DNA of 14,449 nt from Candidatus Iainarchaeum sp. Its GTDB lineage: Archaea; Iainarchaeota; Iainarchaeia; Iainarchaeales; GCA-2688035. Each line of letters starts with the position of its first letter. The stretch's first letter is position 1. Where the stretch lies: NCBI GenBank assembly GCA_017610245.1, contig JAFCCK010000006.1:1-14449 (forward strand), written 5' to 3'. Below, piece by piece: positions 13,147 to 14,449 of this stretch. Under the pieces are notes generated by a model. It saw only the letters and a list, made by a program, of their open reading frames with translations, did no database searches and was not told where the DNA came from. A program made the translations under genes and the position numbers.

Positions 13147-13218
13147 GCCCCGGTAGCTCAGTGGTAGAGCACTTCTCTCGTAAAGAAGGGGTCGAGGGTT
13201 CGAATCCCTCCCGGGGCT
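13147..13218 (+). tRNA. tRNA-Thr(CGU)
   Basis: A 72-nt cloverleaf: acceptor GCCCCGG/CCGGGGC, D arm GCTC/GAGC with a 7-nt loop, anticodon arm CTTCT/AGAAG with loop CTCGTAA, variable loop GGGTC, T arm GAGGG-TTCGAAT-CCCTC, discriminator T. The anticodon CGU reads the Thr codon ACG, and U73 fits archaeal tRNA-Thr. It has no intron and no encoded CCA. It lies 18 nt after glyS with its likely TATA box inside that gene. Confidence 0.96.
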
Positions 13219-13235
13219 TATGGTGTTTGGTTATT

Positions 13236-13277
13236 TGAGGGGAGGATCAGAATCGAGGACAAGTTATATCTCCCTCA
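13236..13277. other. Imperfect hairpin between tRNA-Thr and the convergent surface-protein gene
   Basis: TGAGGGGAGGAT (13236-13247) can pair with ATCTCCCTCA (13268-13277): 10 bp with two bulged G residues around a 20-nt loop. It lies in the 70-nt space between the converging tRNA-Thr and exported-protein gene. It could be a 3'-end or processing structure; there is no following T run, so a terminator call is not supported. Confidence 0.3.
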
Positions 13278-13288
13278 GCGGTGACTCC

Positions 13289-14449
13289 TTAAGATACTGT
13301 GAATATTGTTGAATATGTTGTAGATTCTTCTGAATTTTTATCAGTTACTATGATTTCAACAGTATACACCCCTTTCTCTTCACCAGCTCTCGGAGTTAAT
13401 GTATTTGTAAACCATAGTAAATCTTGTCCAGCTTCCACAGCAACTTTTTGATTGATCATTTCCGCATCAAGTAAAACAGTTCCTGTTGGACCAGTGACTT
13501 TTAGATTTTGTGTTATCCAAGCTTCTTCATCTTTTACTTCAAAACCAGTTACTGTAAAATACATTAGCTTTTGTTCACCAGCACTGTATACGTTGCTTCT
13601 TTCAACCGGTTTACCCTCTGGAGAAATGCTTGAAACAAATTTGAATGTTTCCACATTTAATCCCTTAATGACTTTAATTTCAACGTCGTCTATCAGAAAC
13701 TCTGGATGGATTTCAGGTCTTCCACCTGTGTGGGTTTCAAATCCAACTCTACCAGAAAGAAAGGGGTTTTCAGTATCCCTGTATTTAATTAAAAGTTCAT
13801 CATCCGCATAAACGTTAATAATGTTATCATAGCTTCTTATTTCAAGAGTGTGCCAATTCCCATCAAATCTAAAACTAATATCCTTAAGTGTTTGAAAACT
13901 ACCATCGACTTGCTTGTTTAAGCTATCCACTTTCGTGGAGATACCGATGAAGTATCGATTCCAGCCATGCTCAGTAGAACTATGCCTAAAGTTGACATGC
14001 ATCGAGCCATCTACCCTCTTAAATCTAAATTTGAAGATATAATTAGTCCATTCCTTCTGAAGGTTTGCTCGCTTATAGCCTGATAATTTTAGAACTGGAG
14101 TGCCAGCCTCTAGTAGTGGGCTCCTAGTCCCTTCACCAGAAAAAGTCCAATTTTGGGCACCTTCCTCGAAATCATCAATGAAATAGTGTGTAACGATATT
14201 CTCACACTCTTGTGTTGCATAATTAAAGCTGTCTGCAGTAAGCTTGTCATCGTCATCACAATTTGGACAGTCTGTTGGACAACTTGAGTATGTTTCAACA
14301 TCTCTGTCGCATATTTCATTGCCACAACAGGGGATTATAGGTTCATTGATACATTTTTGTTCATGATAATCATAGCTGTCTTTTGTGCATTCATTGTCAT
14401 CGTCACAGTTTGGGCAATCTCTGGTACAATTTGAATAAGTCTCTCCTAT
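13289..14449 (-). CDS. Exported Cys-rich / lectin-like surface protein, N-terminus cut by the window edge
   Basis: The 386 visible residues run open to the right edge, so the start and signal peptide lie outside; the Met near 14002 is internal. Going N- to C-terminal: two copies of a roughly 50-residue Cys/Asp-rich module (ETYSNCTRDCPNCDDDNECTKDS and CCGNEICDRDVETYSSCPTD, then CPNCDDDDKLTADSFNY), probably disulfide- or calcium-binding; then a concanavalin/LamG-like jelly roll from about FIDDFEEGAQNWTF to FLIDDVEIKVI, with the typical WHTLEIRSYDNIINVYADDELL strands; then an Ig-like C-terminal domain ending in FTVS. No catalytic residues are evident, so adhesion or carbohydrate binding is likely, by inference. 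The CGN.x.C..ETxSxCPxDC part resembles the modules of the lipoprotein at 9937. By eye the gene is clearly AT-richer than glyS, which suggests acquisition or relaxed codon use. Confidence 0.8.
   Translation of the reverse strand: MGETYSNCTRDCPNCDDDNECTKDSYDYHEQKCINEPIIPCCGNEICDRDVETYSSCPTDCPNCDDDDKLTADSFNYATQECENIVTHYFIDDFEEGAQNWTFSGEGTRSPLLEAGTPVLKLSGYKRANLQKEWTNYIFKFRFKRVDGSMHVNFRHSSTEHGWNRYFIGISTKVDSLNKQVDGSFQTLKDISFRFDGNWHTLEIRSYDNIINVYADDELLIKYRDTENPFLSGRVGFETHTGGRPEIHPEFLIDDVEIKVIKGLNVETFKFVSSISPEGKPVERSNVYSAGEQKLMYFTVTGFEVKDEEAWITQNLKVTGPTGTVLLDAEMINQKVAVEAGQDLLWFTNTLTPRAGEEKGVYTVEIIVTDKNSEESTTYSTIFTVS
14220..14445 (-). repeat. Two tandem copies of a 150-nt coding repeat in the surface protein gene
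   Basis: The stretches at about 14220-14297 and 14370-14445 are similar at DNA level (for example GTCATCGTCA followed by a CA.TTTGG/CAGTTTGGG box and a TTGA.TA.GT.TC box) and encode the PNCDDD module. They are spaced by 150 nt (50 codons). The array probably continues beyond the window edge. Confidence 0.6.

Noticed and set aside
14110..14325. Separate small minus-strand gene upstream of the surface protein
   Set aside because: The surface-protein frame is open through this region with Cys-module repeats; the other frame is a shadow.
1..14449. CRISPR array, insertion sequence or C/D box sRNA gene
   Set aside because: No regularly spaced direct repeats, no transposase and no terminal inverted repeats were seen. 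TGATGA boxes occur only within coding regions, without properly placed CTGA partners in the intergenic spaces.

Overview
The window is a compact piece of an archaeal chromosome. The evidence is a set of archaeal/eukaryotic-type information genes (NMD3, fibrillarin, Nop5, glycyl-tRNA synthetase, a beta-CASP RNase), a tRNA with a bulge-helix-bulge intron, TATA-box promoters with leaderless or very short-leader genes, and a class III (oxygen-sensitive) ribonucleotide reductase. The Cys-rich 'CGNG.C..GET..CP.DC' modules on two exported proteins, the short versions of Nop5, NMD3 and GlyRS, and promoters tucked into neighbouring genes suggest a small-genome lineage of the DPANN type. That placement is inference, not proof.

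Layout. (1) 1-3072, plus strand: the 3' part of an intein-containing anaerobic ribonucleotide reductase gene (nrdD), a tiny separate reading frame carrying the glycyl-radical loop, and the radical-SAM activase nrdG. (2) 3102-3517: a CxxC redox protein (DUF1858 type) and a 2x[4Fe-4S] ferredoxin, plausibly the electron supply for the reductase and its activase. (3) 3544-6310: a beta-CASP metallo-RNase, a polytopic membrane protein and NMD3, closely packed or overlapping. (4) 6307-9878, minus strand: an HTH regulator, a basic protein I do not recognise, an intron-containing tRNA-Arg, a CTP-dependent polyprenol-kinase-like membrane enzyme, fibrillarin and a short Nop5. (5) 9937-13218, plus strand: a lipoprotein with a glycoside-hydrolase-like barrel, glycyl-tRNA synthetase and tRNA-Thr. 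(6) 13289-end, minus strand: a large exported Cys-rich/lectin-like protein, AT-richer than its surroundings and cut by the window edge.

The most unusual feature is the split reductase. The large frame ends at 2204, before the glycyl-radical loop. The loop lies in the +1 frame as a 48-codon ORF with its own GTG start, overlapping the upstream stop by 8 nt and preceded by a strong Shine-Dalgarno sequence (GGAGGTGA). Either the enzyme is made as two polypeptides, or this is a frameshift or recoding event at the same place. Other notable features are a 14-nt minimal tRNA intron, a protein gene starting 2 nt after a tRNA, tRNA promoters inside the ends of upstream genes, and a Nop5 without its usual N-terminal fibrillarin-binding domain. 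No CRISPR array, insertion sequence or rRNA gene is visible.
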